Shown: one piece after another, positions 9,666 through 19,233 of the stretch
Layout: each line of letters opens with the position of its first letter
Position numbering within the stretch: the first letter of the stretch is position 1
NCBI GenBank assembly: GCA_027062285.1
Contig: JAMOTL010000007.1
Span: forward strand, 1 to 60,908
DNA length: 60,908 bases
Reading direction: 5' to 3'
DNA from: Nautiliaceae bacterium
GTDB taxonomy: Bacteria; Campylobacterota; Campylobacteria; Campylobacterales; Nautiliaceae
Translations under genes and position numbers: made by a program
The notes under the pieces: generated by a model
What the model was told of the DNA's origin: nothing
What the model saw: only the letters and a program-made list of their open reading frames with translations
Database searches by the model: none

Positions 9666-10861
9666 ATCACCCTCTCATAAACAAACACATCAACCATTTC
9701 ACCGGCATCAAGGTTATATAAACCTTCAGGAAGGCACATAAGGGCTTTATTATTAATAAGGTTTGTCAAAATTCCGCTGCTTCCCTGTTTTTTTCCAAAA
9801 GTATCCACATAAAATTCACCATCTTTATATTCGATATTCACAGCCACAAACTGATACTTGGCAAATTTTTTCTCAAACGGGTGAGAGAGTCTGGCTTTTA
9901 TTTTTCTTAGAACTTTTTTTCCTTCAAGAGATTCTAAAATAGGCACTACATAAAGTAAAAACGTAACAAAAGAGCTGTAAGGAAACCCCGGAAGAGATAC
10001 GATATATTTATCCCCTGCGCGTGCGAGCATTACCCATTGCCCCGGTTTTATATTCACGCCGTGAAACAAAACTTCAAATTCTCCCACTATCTCTTTTACA
10101 AAATCAAAATCCCCCACACTGACTCCCCCGGTAGTCACTACAACATCGCTGTTTTTAAGGGCTTCAACTATTTTTTCTTTTATTGCTTTTTTATTATCAC
10201 CCGCAATGCCGAGATTGTGAGCTTCAAAACCGAAATTTCTGCCAAGGGCCGTTAAAGTATAATTATTCGAACTTCTGATTTGCCCCATTTTATACTCTTC
10301 ATCCAAATCAACAACCTCTTCTCCTGTGGCAAGCACGGATACTACAGGCTTTTTAACAACACTTACAACCGGTACTCCAAGGGATGCCAGCACTCCGATT
10401 TCACCCGGCTTTAACAAAGTCCCTTTTTTTATTAAAACTTCACCTTTTTTAAAATCTTCCCCTACGGGTCTTACGGAAAAACCTTTTTGGACTTTTTTTA
10501 TTACTTTTAAAATATCTCCGCTTACTTCAACATTTTCAATCGGCACAAGCGTATCGGCCCCTTTTGGCATAAACGAGCCCGTATAAGTTTTAACGGCCTC
10601 TCCTTCTTTTATTTCGTCATATTCAAAAGTACCCGCGGGATTTCGTCCTATAATTTTAATTTCTTTACCGATATCTTCATATTTTACGGCATACCCGTCC
10701 ATTGAGGCTGTTGGCATATAAGGATTGTCGTATTTTGCTACAACATCCTCCGCCAGCACTCTATTTAATGCATTTTCCAAAAATACCCTCTCACTTGATT
10801 TACACTGCGGCAAATTGTTATTTAAAATCTTTATAGACTCTTCAAAACTTATATGCGCCAT
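9662..10861 (-). CDS. moeA: Molybdopterin molybdenumtransferase
   Basis: PTASMDGYAVKYED, VPIENVE, TTGGVSVGDFDFVKE, LPGFPYSSFVTF motifs. Confidence 0.93.
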   Translation of the reverse strand: MAHISFEESIKILNNNLPQCKSSERVFLENALNRVLAEDVVAKYDNPYMPTASMDGYAVKYEDIGKEIKIIGRNPAGTFEYDEIKEGEAVKTYTGSFMPKGADTLVPIENVEVSGDILKVIKKVQKGFSVRPVGEDFKKGEVLIKKGTLLKPGEIGVLASLGVPVVSVVKKPVVSVLATGEEVVDLDEEYKMGQIRSSNNYTLTALGRNFGFEAHNLGIAGDNKKAIKEKIVEALKNSDVVVTTGGVSVGDFDFVKEIVGEFEVLFHGVNIKPGQWVMLARAGDKYIVSLPGFPYSSFVTFLLYVVPILESLEGKKVLRKIKARLSHPFEKKFAKYQFVAVNIEYKDGEFYVDTFGKKQGSSGILTNLINNKALMCLPEGLYNLDAGEMVDVFVYERVI

Positions 10862-10872
10862 TTTTACTCCTT

Positions 10873-10960
10873 AAATGTAAAATTGAAAATGTAAAATGGA
10901 AAATGAAATATATTTAAATTGCATTAATTTTACATTTTCCATTGTCCATTTTCCATTAAT
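10873..10960. repeat. Heptad-phased imperfect inverted repeat
   Basis: AAATGTA/AAATTGA/AAATGTA/AAATGGA/AAATGAA followed by an inverted arm TTTTACATTTTCCATTGTCCATTTTCCATTAAT. Confidence 0.75.
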
Positions 10961-11384
10961 TAAGTATTCCCGCACCCGGAAGTTTTTTCGCTCTGTCTTT
11001 TGCAAAAATTCTCTTTCCGTTAATTAAATCATATTTCCAAATAGGCGCGTTTGCTTTAAAATCTTCTACAAATTCTTCTAAATATTTAAAGCCCTCGCGT
11101 CTGTGTTTTGTAAATACGGCACATAAAAAACTCGTCTCCCCTACCATAACATCACCGAAACTGTGAGCCATCATAATTTTCGCTTCTTTTAGATTTTGCC
11201 ATTTTTTAAACCACTCATTTAGCATCGGAAGATACAAATCAAAACTCAGCCCCTCAATTCCGTTATCCGGTCTTACAATTCCGATAAACGGAATCATAGC
11301 CCCATAACCCTCAAGCTTGCACTCCTCATACCATCTCTCAAGCGTTTCTATTACGGGAATTCCGCCTTTAAAAATTTCTACCAT
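10956..11384 (-). CDS. moaE: Molybdopterin synthase catalytic subunit MoaE
   Basis: GAMIPFIGIVRPDN, KIMMAHSFGDVMVGETSFLCAVFTKHRREGFKYLEEFVEDFKANAPIWKYD. Confidence 0.9.
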   Translation of the reverse strand: MVEIFKGGIPVIETLERWYEECKLEGYGAMIPFIGIVRPDNGIEGLSFDLYLPMLNEWFKKWQNLKEAKIMMAHSFGDVMVGETSFLCAVFTKHRREGFKYLEEFVEDFKANAPIWKYDLINGKRIFAKDRAKKLPGAGILN

Positions 11385-11385
11385 C

Positions 11386-11607
11386 TCAGCCTCCGCAAAC
11401 AGGCGGCAGAATTACCACCCTGTCTCCATTTTTAAGCTCAACATCCAAATCCTGGACAATTTTATCATTTACCGCCACCGCACTGTTTTCAAGCCAGGGC
11501 TTTAAAGAATCGTCTTTATTTAAAATTTCTTTTAATTCTTTTAAAGACCCCGCCTCCACTTCCACAGGCTTTTTTCCTATCGGACCTAAAAATTCAACTT
11601 TTACCAT
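11386..11607 (-). CDS. moaD: MoaD/ThiS-family sulfur carrier protein
   Basis: Small ubiquitin-like protein ending VVILPPVCGG (C-terminal GG), next to moaE. Confidence 0.85.
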   Translation of the reverse strand: MVKVEFLGPIGKKPVEVEAGSLKELKEILNKDDSLKPWLENSAVAVNDKIVQDLDVELKNGDRVVILPPVCGG

Positions 11608-11646
11608 ATCTTTCCTTTATGTTAAAATTCCAATAAAAAGGCTCAT

Positions 11647-12267
11647 ATGTTAGGACATATTGATTACTTAAACCTTTTGCCATTTTATCAATTTTTGAAA
11701 AAAAAGAATATAAAAATTAAAAAATCCTACCCTTCTAAAATAAACGAATGGTTTGAAAAAGGAAAAATTGACGCAGCTTTTATCTCTTCGATTAAAGGAA
11801 AAAACAAAAAATGTTTTCCCGTTGGAATTGCAGCAAAAAAAGAAGTAAGAAGCGTTCTTTTATGTAAAGGGGAAGGAGAAGATTATGAATCTGCCACTTC
11901 TAACGTTTTGGCAAAAATTTTACAAAAAAAAGGAAAAGTGGTAATAGGCGATAAAGCGTTAAAAGAAAAAAACTGCGAAGATTTGGCAAAACTCTGGTAT
12001 GAAGAATATAAACTACCTTTTGTTTTCGCTCTATTTTGCGTTAATAAAGATTATAAAAAATACGAAAAACTTATTAATGAATTTTTAAAGCATAAACAAA
12101 AAATCCCTTATTCGACTTTAAAAAAATATGCCCAAAGAATAGGAATTACTCCAAAAGAAGCAAGAGAATATCTTGATAAGATAATTTATTACAGACTCGG
12201 ATGGAGAGAAAAAAAAGCGTTAAAACTTTTTTGGAAAAAAGCCCGGGAACTTACCAAAAATTATTGA
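11647..12267 (+). CDS. mqnA: MqnA-like menaquinone biosynthesis protein (futalosine pathway)
   Basis: N-term LGHIDYLNLLPFYQFL, GKIDAAFISSI, VVIGDKAL, periplasmic-binding-like fold of the MqnA/MqnD family. Confidence 0.8.
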   Translation: MLGHIDYLNLLPFYQFLKKKNIKIKKSYPSKINEWFEKGKIDAAFISSIKGKNKKCFPVGIAAKKEVRSVLLCKGEGEDYESATSNVLAKILQKKGKVVIGDKALKEKNCEDLAKLWYEEYKLPFVFALFCVNKDYKKYEKLINEFLKHKQKIPYSTLKKYAQRIGITPKEAREYLDKIIYYRLGWREKKALKLFWKKARELTKNY

Positions 12268-13334
12268 TAAATTTTTTTTATATATTCCATTTTTCTTGTC
12301 ATATTCAAAAGCAGCATATCAGCAACAACGCAAGCGGCCATCGCCTCAGCCACTACGCTGCCTCTAACCGCCACAATCGGGTCATGACGCCCTTTTAGAT
12401 TCACTTCCACTTCATTTCCGTATATATCCACGGATTTTTGAGGTTTAAAAATTGAGGGAGTCGGTTTAAAATATATTTCAAGCACCACCTCTTCACCGTT
12501 GCTTATACCTCCAAGTACGCCTCCAGCGTTATTGCTTAAAAAACCCTCTTTACTTATTTCATCGTTGTTTTCCGCTCCTGTAAGTTTATGAGCTTCGGTA
12601 TTGCCTATATATATCCCTTTTACTGCGTTTATGCTTAGCATCGCACTTGCTAAAATATTATCAAGTTTATAATATATCGGTTCTCCAAGCCCTACGGGGA
12701 GGTTTTTTATTTTCAGTTTTACAACACCTCCTAGGGAATTATGCTCTTCGCGGGCTTTATCTATAATTTTTATCCACTCTTTTTCCGCATTTTTATCAAG
12801 AGCAAAAAGCGGAGAAGTTTTGGCATATTTAAAATCTTCTTTTTTCGCTCTTATTCCCCCGATTTCAACAGTTCCAGCCTCTATTTCTATATTCAGCTCT
12901 TTTAAAATCATTTTAGCAACAGCTCCCGCAGCCACCCTTGCGGCAGTCTCACGAGCAGAACTTCTGCCCCCACCTCTGTAATCTCTTATGCCGTATTTGT
13001 GAAAATATGTAAAATCGGCATGACCCGGGCGGAAAATGTCTTTTATGTTTGAATAATCCCTGCTCTTTTGGTCTTTATTGAAAATCACGATTGAAATTGG
13101 AGTACCGGTTGTTTTACCTTCAAAAACACCGCTTAAAACCTCAGGAGTATCAAGCTCTTTTCTTTGAGTGGCAAATCTGTTTTTACCCGGTCTTCTTCTC
13201 TCAAGTTCATCTCTTAAAAACTCTTCATCAAAATTCACCCCAGCAGGCACACCGTCAACCACAACCCCGATAGCTTTTCCGTGTGATTCACCAAAAGTCG
13301 TAAACCTGAATATTTCTCCAAAACTGTTAAACAT
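12261..13334 (-). CDS. aroC: Chorismate synthase
   Basis: FRFTTFGESHGKAIG, DYRGGGRSSARETAARVAAGAVAK, NNAGGVLGGISNGE. Confidence 0.97.
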   Translation of the reverse strand: MFNSFGEIFRFTTFGESHGKAIGVVVDGVPAGVNFDEEFLRDELERRRPGKNRFATQRKELDTPEVLSGVFEGKTTGTPISIVIFNKDQKSRDYSNIKDIFRPGHADFTYFHKYGIRDYRGGGRSSARETAARVAAGAVAKMILKELNIEIEAGTVEIGGIRAKKEDFKYAKTSPLFALDKNAEKEWIKIIDKAREEHNSLGGVVKLKIKNLPVGLGEPIYYKLDNILASAMLSINAVKGIYIGNTEAHKLTGAENNDEISKEGFLSNNAGGVLGGISNGEEVVLEIYFKPTPSIFKPQKSVDIYGNEVEVNLKGRHDPIVAVRGSVVAEAMAACVVADMLLLNMTRKMEYIKKIYQ

Positions 13335-13343
13335 ATATTACCT

Positions 13344-14039
13344 TTAAATATTTAGTTCTTTCTTAAGCTTTTCTATCGTTAGCCTCGCACCCTCTTGCTG
13401 GGCTGTTTTTTTACTTTTTCCTTTTGCCCTTGCATACTCTTTATCGTTAATAAACACGCCTATTTCAAACTCTTTTTTATGATCGGGTCCGGTAGCGCTT
13501 ATAAGCCTGTATTCAGGAACTACTCCGAAATGAGCCTGCGTAATTTCCTGAAGTGTTGTTTTATAGTCTTTTAAAAGTTCTTCCGGGGTAATTACCGGAA
13601 ATTCTTCTTTTAGTAATCTTAACGCCACTTCTTTTGCTTTATCAAAACCCGCTTCAAGATATAAAGCCCCTATCAAAGCTTCAAAAGCACTTGAGAGAAT
13701 TGAAGGTTTTTCACGACCTCTATTATTTTCTTCGGCAGGTGATAAAAAAAGATATTTGCCAAGATTCAGCCTTTTGGCAAGCCTCGTAAAAGAATCTTCG
13801 TTTACAAGTGCCGCTCTTAACTTAGAAAGTATCCCTTCTTCCGCATTCGGAAAAAGATGATAAAGATACTCCCCCACTATCAAATCCAAAACGGCGTCAC
13901 CTAAATACTCCAGTCTTTCATTGTTAAAGTCTTTTGTGTAACTTCTATGTGTCAGAGCCTCGGTTAAGAGTTTTTCGTCCTTAAACTCATACCCCAAGCT
14001 CTTTTGTAATTCTTCAGCTACCATTTGTAATCCTTTCAT
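13344..14039 (-). CDS. rnc: Ribonuclease III
   Basis: NERLEYLGDAVLDLIVGEYLY signature and C-terminal dsRBD. Confidence 0.95.
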   Translation of the reverse strand: MKGLQMVAEELQKSLGYEFKDEKLLTEALTHRSYTKDFNNERLEYLGDAVLDLIVGEYLYHLFPNAEEGILSKLRAALVNEDSFTRLAKRLNLGKYLFLSPAEENNRGREKPSILSSAFEALIGALYLEAGFDKAKEVALRLLKEEFPVITPEELLKDYKTTLQEITQAHFGVVPEYRLISATGPDHKKEFEIGVFINDKEYARAKGKSKKTAQQEGARLTIEKLKKELNI

Positions 14040-14838
14040 ATGTTTTTGGTATCAAGTTAATACTTTCTGGTTTAAATTCTATTAAAGAATTAATATCTAA
14101 AAATTGCGGTTTACTGCTTAAATAAAAAAATAAAAAATGAACTAACGCAGCTTTAGGATCTTCACATTTATCACATTCCGCTTTTTTTAAAACAGATCCT
14201 TTTTCATCTTCAAGACCCCAAAGTTCGGCAATTGTGGCAGCTATATCAAAAAGGGTAACCCCGGTCATTCTTTTTAAAAGCGTTCCGTACTCTAAAGGGG
14301 CTGAATTCATAATAATTTCAACCTGCTCTTTTTTATCTCCGAGTAAAGAATCGCAAACACAAACAGCTGCTGGAACTATAGCCCCTACTTCCGCATATTT
14401 TTTGTATTCGCTTTCTCCGAATTCATATTTCATATATTTTTCATATTCGCTCATAAAGCTTGCTTGAAAATCATGAAAAGGAATATTAAAAATCTTCCAT
14501 TCCTTCGGCTGTAAAAGAGATACAAGATATGAATACACTAAGCTTTTTGCCATCTCAAGTCCAATCATGGAAAAAAGCTGTACAATATCCTCAACCCTGT
14601 TTGGAAGAGAAAAGTAAGCAGAATTTACCACTGTTTCAATCTGTTTTTTTAGTACCAAATCCTTATCCGCTTCCATTGCCGCTTTTTTTAACTCACCTTG
14701 CTTTAAATATTGAAGGCAGTTTTTTACACTCTCAGGAACAGGAGGTATCTCTTTTAGATATTTTTTTATCTCTTCTTTAGTTATCAGCACTCTTTCTCCT
14801 TGAAGCTTCCTCTTTCGCAATTTTATCACAAATTTCAT
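14014..14838 (-). CDS. HDOD-domain protein (start uncertain; overlaps rnhA)
   Basis: [15 protein letters not shown]...[34 protein letters not shown] resembles HDOD domains; true start probably downstream of the ORF start. Confidence 0.7.
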   Translation of the reverse strand: MKFVIKLRKRKLQGERVLITKEEIKKYLKEIPPVPESVKNCLQYLKQGELKKAAMEADKDLVLKKQIETVVNSAYFSLPNRVEDIVQLFSMIGLEMAKSLVYSYLVSLLQPKEWKIFNIPFHDFQASFMSEYEKYMKYEFGESEYKKYAEVGAIVPAAVCVCDSLLGDKKEQVEIIMNSAPLEYGTLLKRMTGVTLFDIAATIAELWGLEDEKGSVLKKAECDKCEDPKAALVHFLFFYLSSKPQFLDINSLIEFKPESINLIPKTYERITNGS

Positions 14839-15208
14839 TTTCCCTATGACCGGAATGTCCTTTTACCCAGATAGTATTGATTTTGTGAGGTTGGCTGTAT
14901 CGTAAATATTCTTTCCAAAGATCGGGATTTTTAACGTTTTTAAAATCTTTTTTTATCCAATTACCAAGCCACTCGCTTATTCCCTTTAAAACATAGGTGG
15001 AATCGGCATATAAATCAATCTCACAGGGTTCTTTTAAAGCTTTCAGTGCCTCGATTACGGCTGTTAATTCCATTTTATTGTTTGTAGTATGTTCATCTCC
15101 TCCTTTTAAAATCTTTTCGTGATTCTTATATCTTAATATCGCACACCATCCCCCCGGACCGGGATTTCCAAGAGAACTCCCGTCCGTAAAAATTTCCACT
15201 TTCTTCAA
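14777..15208 (-). CDS. rnhA: Ribonuclease HI
   Basis: [63 protein letters not shown]. Confidence 0.95.
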   Translation of the reverse strand: MKKVEIFTDGSSLGNPGPGGWCAILRYKNHEKILKGGDEHTTNNKMELTAVIEALKALKEPCEIDLYADSTYVLKGISEWLGNWIKKDFKNVKNPDLWKEYLRYSQPHKINTIWVKGHSGHRENEICDKIAKEEASRRKSADN

Positions 15209-15314
15209 ATTGTTACCTTTTGATATTTTTTATTAACAAATAAAAGAGTTATTTTATCTTTTTTAAATTTTTTTGTTATAATATTTTTACAAATTTTATC
15301 AAAAGGAGGCATAA

Positions 15315-15701
15315 ATGCCAAAAATTAACAGATATCAAGATATTTCTCAAATCGACAGAGAAGCTAAAAAAGATTACATCGATAGACATTCACCGTTTAT
15401 AATTTGTGAAAATACAGCAAAAAAAGGTGAAAAATTTAAAGTAAAAGTAAAAGTTGGTAACGAATATACACATCCTGAAGATTATGATCATCATATCGCC
15501 TATGTTCAACTTTGGGACGGAGAAACTCTTTTAGCTCAAGCAAACTTTTTCCCTGAAACATATGCAAATCAAAAAACGCACGTTGAAGTTGATTTTTACA
15601 TCATTCCTTCAAAAAGTAAACTAAAACTAACTGCTATGGCTTACTGTACTAAACACGGCCTATGGGAAAGCGATCCGAAAGAAGTTACAGTTACAGAATA
15701 A
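15315..15701 (+). CDS. Superoxide reductase (neelaredoxin, class II SOR-like)
   Basis: KDYIDRHSPFI, HPEDYDHHIAYVQLW, AYCTKHGLWES Fe-ligand motifs (His4Cys). Confidence 0.85.
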   Translation: MPKINRYQDISQIDREAKKDYIDRHSPFIICENTAKKGEKFKVKVKVGNEYTHPEDYDHHIAYVQLWDGETLLAQANFFPETYANQKTHVEVDFYIIPSKSKLKLTAMAYCTKHGLWESDPKEVTVTE

Positions 15702-15832
15702 TCTTTCTTCTCTTTTTTATCCCTTTCCCCTTTTTTTATCTCTTTTTTCCGTAAAATTTAATAATTTTCGATAAATGAATACTCATATGTTAATTAAATT
15801 TTAAACAATTATTAATTTTTCATTAATTTTTC

Positions 15833-15861
15833 TTGACTGGGATTTTATTTTGATATATAAT
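15833..15861 (+). promoter_or_regulatory. Predicted sigma70 promoter of the cyd operon
   Basis: TTGACT (15833-15838), 17-nt spacer, TATAAT (15856-15861); preceded by tandem ATTAATTTTTC x2 (15811-15832). Confidence 0.75.
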
Positions 15862-15886
15862 TTTTGGTAGCCTCGAAGGAGGGCTT

Positions 15887-16117
15887 ATGTTAAAACGAAT
15901 TTTATTCTTTTACATAGACGGGTTTAAAAACCTATCTGATCTGGGGCGCAAGCTTTGGGTGATTATCATTATCAAATTGGTTGTAATTTTTGTAGTACTG
16001 AAAGTTTTCTTTTTCCCTACTATTCAGTCAAAAATTAAAGGAGAAGAAAACTTAAAAGATTTGTATGTAAAGCAACTTACAAAAATTACAACCAGCAAAC
16101 AAAAAAAGGAGGAATAG
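15887..16117 (+). CDS. DUF4492-like small membrane protein upstream of cydA
   Basis: 76 aa, one TM, located directly upstream of cydA; resembles DUF4492 proteins found next to bd oxidases. Confidence 0.65.
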   Translation: MLKRILFFYIDGFKNLSDLGRKLWVIIIIKLVVIFVVLKVFFFPTIQSKIKGEENLKDLYVKQLTKITTSKQKKEE

Positions 16118-16118
16118 C

Positions 16119-17714
16119 ATGAATGTTGACTTAACCATGCTTGAGTGGGCAAGAGCCCAATTTGCGATGACTGCTTTATTCCATTTCTTTTTCGTACCAT
16201 TTACACTGGGAATGTCGTTTATCGTAGCATTCTTCGAAACGATTTACGTAAAAACAGGTAAAAAAGAATGGAAAGAAATAACACAGTTTTGGCAATTAAT
16301 TTTCGGTATTAACTTCGCACTCGGTTTATCTACTGGTATTATTCACGAATTTGAGTTCGGGACTAACTGGTCTACATACTCATGGGTTGTAGGTGACTTA
16401 TTCGGAGCACCTTTGGCAGTTGAAGGTATTGTGGCGTTCTTTATGGAAGCTACATTTGCGGCAATTTCATTCTTTGGATGGAAAAGAGTCAGCAAAGGTG
16501 TTCACTTAGCATCTACCTGGCTACTTGCAATAGGTTCAAACCTTTCAGCGCTTTGGATTCTTATCGCTAACGGATTTATGCAACATCCAAGCAACGAGTT
16601 CGGTTTCTTCAACATAGAAACTTCAAGACTTGAAATGAGTGACTTCTGGACACTAATTGTGCAACCGGTGGCTCAGGTTAAATTCTTACACGTTGTAACT
16701 GCGGGATACACACTTGCGTCTATTTTCGTACTGGGTATTTCCGCTTTATACTTATTAAAAGGTAAACATAAAGATTTCGCTAAAAAATCAGCGGCTGTAG
16801 CAGCGGCATTCGGTTTAATTTCATCAATTTTCGTAGCTGTAATAGGTGATGAGCATGCTTACGAAGTAGCTAATACTCAGCCTACAAAAATAGCTTCTGC
16901 GGAAGGACTTTACGTAGGTGAAAAAGGGGCACCAATCGTAGCAATCGGTATTCCTAAAAATCTTAAAGCTACTGAAGTAACAAGCAACGAAGAAGGTTTC
17001 GTATTCAAAATCGAACTTCCTAAAATGTTATCACTTCTTGGTAAAAGAGACCCTAACGCCTACGTACCAGGCCTTAAAGATTTAATTGAAGGAAATGAAG
17101 AATATGGAATTTGGCCTCTAAGCAAACTTGCTCAAATTGGTAAAGAAGCTAGAGAAGATTTATTCAAATATCATGAAGCTAAAAAAGCTGGTGATAAAGC
17201 TGGAATGGAAGCTGCAAAAGCAGATTTCTATAAAGTTGTATGGGAAGACAAAGAAAAAGGTATTTCACTTACAAAAGCTGATCTAATCGGTTATGGATAT
17301 TTTGCTAATTCAAATGTAAGTCCAGATTTAATTTATCCGCCTGTACCACCTGTATTTTATGCATTCCACATTATGGTCGGACTTGGATTCTGGTTCATTT
17401 TACTATTCTTTATGAGCTGGATATCTATAGTAAAAGGTACATTCGAAAACAATACACTTGTTCAAAAACTGGCTGTAATTTCTGTACCTCTTCCATGGAT
17501 TGCTACAAGTTTCGGTTGGATGACAGCGGAAATCGGAAGACAGCCATGGACAGTATTCGGAGTACTTCCAACAGCTGAATCAGTAACACCAATTGCTTTA
17601 CAAAACGTTCAAGCAACATTCTTTTTATTCTTAACAGCTTTCGTAATTCTTGGTATTGCTGAACTTAAAATCCTATTTACGGTCGTTAAATCTGGACCAA
17701 AAGGAGCGCACTAA
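16119..17714 (+). CDS. cydA: Cytochrome bd ubiquinol oxidase subunit I
   Basis: RAQFAMTALFHFFFVPFTLG, FGINFALGLSTGIIHEFEFGTNWS, GWMTAEIGRQPWTVFGVLPT. Confidence 0.96.
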   Translation: MNVDLTMLEWARAQFAMTALFHFFFVPFTLGMSFIVAFFETIYVKTGKKEWKEITQFWQLIFGINFALGLSTGIIHEFEFGTNWSTYSWVVGDLFGAPLAVEGIVAFFMEATFAAISFFGWKRVSKGVHLASTWLLAIGSNLSALWILIANGFMQHPSNEFGFFNIETSRLEMSDFWTLIVQPVAQVKFLHVVTAGYTLASIFVLGISALYLLKGKHKDFAKKSAAVAAAFGLISSIFVAVIGDEHAYEVANTQPTKIASAEGLYVGEKGAPIVAIGIPKNLKATEVTSNEEGFVFKIELPKMLSLLGKRDPNAYVPGLKDLIEGNEEYGIWPLSKLAQIGKEAREDLFKYHEAKKAGDKAGMEAAKADFYKVVWEDKEKGISLTKADLIGYGYFANSNVSPDLIYPPVPPVFYAFHIMVGLGFWFILLFFMSWISIVKGTFENNTLVQKLAVISVPLPWIATSFGWMTAEIGRQPWTVFGVLPTAESVTPIALQNVQATFFLFLTAFVILGIAELKILFTVVKSGPKGAH

Positions 17715-18910
17715 TGACATGGGCACCAATTACAGTGGACGCGACACATTTTTATCTACAAGTTTATTGGTGGATAATAATTGCCGTTCTTGGAGGACTT
17801 TTCTTACTTATGACATTCGTTCAGGGTGGACAAACACTTTTTCATGTAGCTAAAGATGAAATGGAAGAGAGAGCTTTGGTAAACTCTCTTGGTAGAAAAT
17901 GGGAATTAACATTTACGACATTGGTACTTTTTGGTGGTGCTCTTTATGCGGCATTTCCACTATTTTATTCAATTTCATTCGGTGGTGCTTATTGGGTATG
18001 GATGCTAATTCTATTCGCATTCGTACTTCAAGCCGTATCATATGAATATATGAATAAACCAAACAATCTTATAGGTAAAAACGCTTACAAATTTTTCTTA
18101 TATTTTAACGGTGTTATCGGTGTAGTTTTATTCGGTGCGGCAGTTGGTACATTCTTTACAGGAAGTAATTTCTCATATGATCCTGTAACAAGAATCTTAC
18201 AATGGGGAACTGCACCTGACGGATTCAATCTAAGAGGTCTTGAAGCGGCAATCGATTTTAAACATGGAGCTTGGTTCAATCTTGCAATGGGTGTTTTATT
18301 GTTCGCTATGGCAAGAATTCTTGGAGCACTTTGGTTGATCAACGATGTTGATAATAATGAATTTTCTGAATTAATCGAAAGATTAAGAGGAACTGTAAAA
18401 AGATGTTTTATCGTATTGCTTGTAGCTCTTTTAGTAGTTCTATTCGGTCTTTTAACAATGAAAGGCTATGCGTATGATATTCACGATCCTACTGGAAAAG
18501 TTTATCTTGAAGATGGCAAATATCTTCACAATTTATTATCATTCGGAGCACTTCCGTTAATTGTTTTCTTAATCGGACTTGTTTTGTATGTATGGGGAGT
18601 ATTGGCAACTTTAAAAGGTTCAAACAAAGGTATATGGTTTAGCGGACTTGGTACAGTATTAATCGGTATCATCGTTATCTCAATTGCGGGATTTTTCGGA
18701 ACACCTTTTTATCCTAGTTACGCAGATTTACAAAGCAGTTTAACAATTCAAAACAGTTCTGGTTCTAAATATGCTCTTATGGTTATGGCATGGGTATCAG
18801 TAGCCGTACCGTTTGTTCTTGGATACATCATTTGGGTATGGTACCAAATGAAAAAAGGCGGTCCAATTACAAAAGAAGAAATTCAAGATCCAGAATCTCA
18901 TGCATATTAA
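17714..18910 (+). CDS. cydB: Cytochrome bd ubiquinol oxidase subunit II
   Basis: Follows cydA; VYWWIIIAVLGGLFLLMTFVQGGQTLF, NSLGRKWELTFTTLVLFGGALYAAFP. Confidence 0.94.
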   Translation: MTWAPITVDATHFYLQVYWWIIIAVLGGLFLLMTFVQGGQTLFHVAKDEMEERALVNSLGRKWELTFTTLVLFGGALYAAFPLFYSISFGGAYWVWMLILFAFVLQAVSYEYMNKPNNLIGKNAYKFFLYFNGVIGVVLFGAAVGTFFTGSNFSYDPVTRILQWGTAPDGFNLRGLEAAIDFKHGAWFNLAMGVLLFAMARILGALWLINDVDNNEFSELIERLRGTVKRCFIVLLVALLVVLFGLLTMKGYAYDIHDPTGKVYLEDGKYLHNLLSFGALPLIVFLIGLVLYVWGVLATLKGSNKGIWFSGLGTVLIGIIVISIAGFFGTPFYPSYADLQSSLTIQNSSGSKYALMVMAWVSVAVPFVLGYIIWVWYQMKKGGPITKEEIQDPESHAY

Positions 18911-18913
18911 GGA

Positions 18914-19132
18914 GTGAGAATGAAAAAATTAATTACACTTTTAATGGTATTTTTCGGAAGCCTTTTAATGGCTTCTGATAAATTAATGCCAAACGGGATT
19001 GATCCTGAAGTTCATAAAATCGATACGACATGGGGAGTTATTCTATTTTTTATGTGGCCTATTTTAATCATAGTTAGCTATAAATTCGTAGAATTTACTC
19101 TTAAAAAATCAGGTCTTGAAAAAGATCTTTAA
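18914..19132 (+). CDS. Small single-TM protein following cydB (function unknown)
   Basis: 72 aa; signal-like N-terminus then one TM (TTWGVILFFMWPILIIVSYKFVEF); 3-nt spacing from cydB. Confidence 0.65.
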   Translation: MRMKKLITLLMVFFGSLLMASDKLMPNGIDPEVHKIDTTWGVILFFMWPILIIVSYKFVEFTLKKSGLEKDL

Positions 19133-19233
19133 TCTCCCTTTTCTTTTTTTCTTTTAATAATCTTTTTCCTCTACTTCTCTCAGATTTTGTTATAATTACA
19201 TTCCAGACAACCACATTTAAGTAGGAGAAAATT

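Noticed and set aside
9655-9685. Bidirectional terminator at mltC-like/moeA junction (AGAGGG...CCCTCT)
   Set aside because: 6-bp stem with a 14-nt loop and no clear T-tract on either strand.
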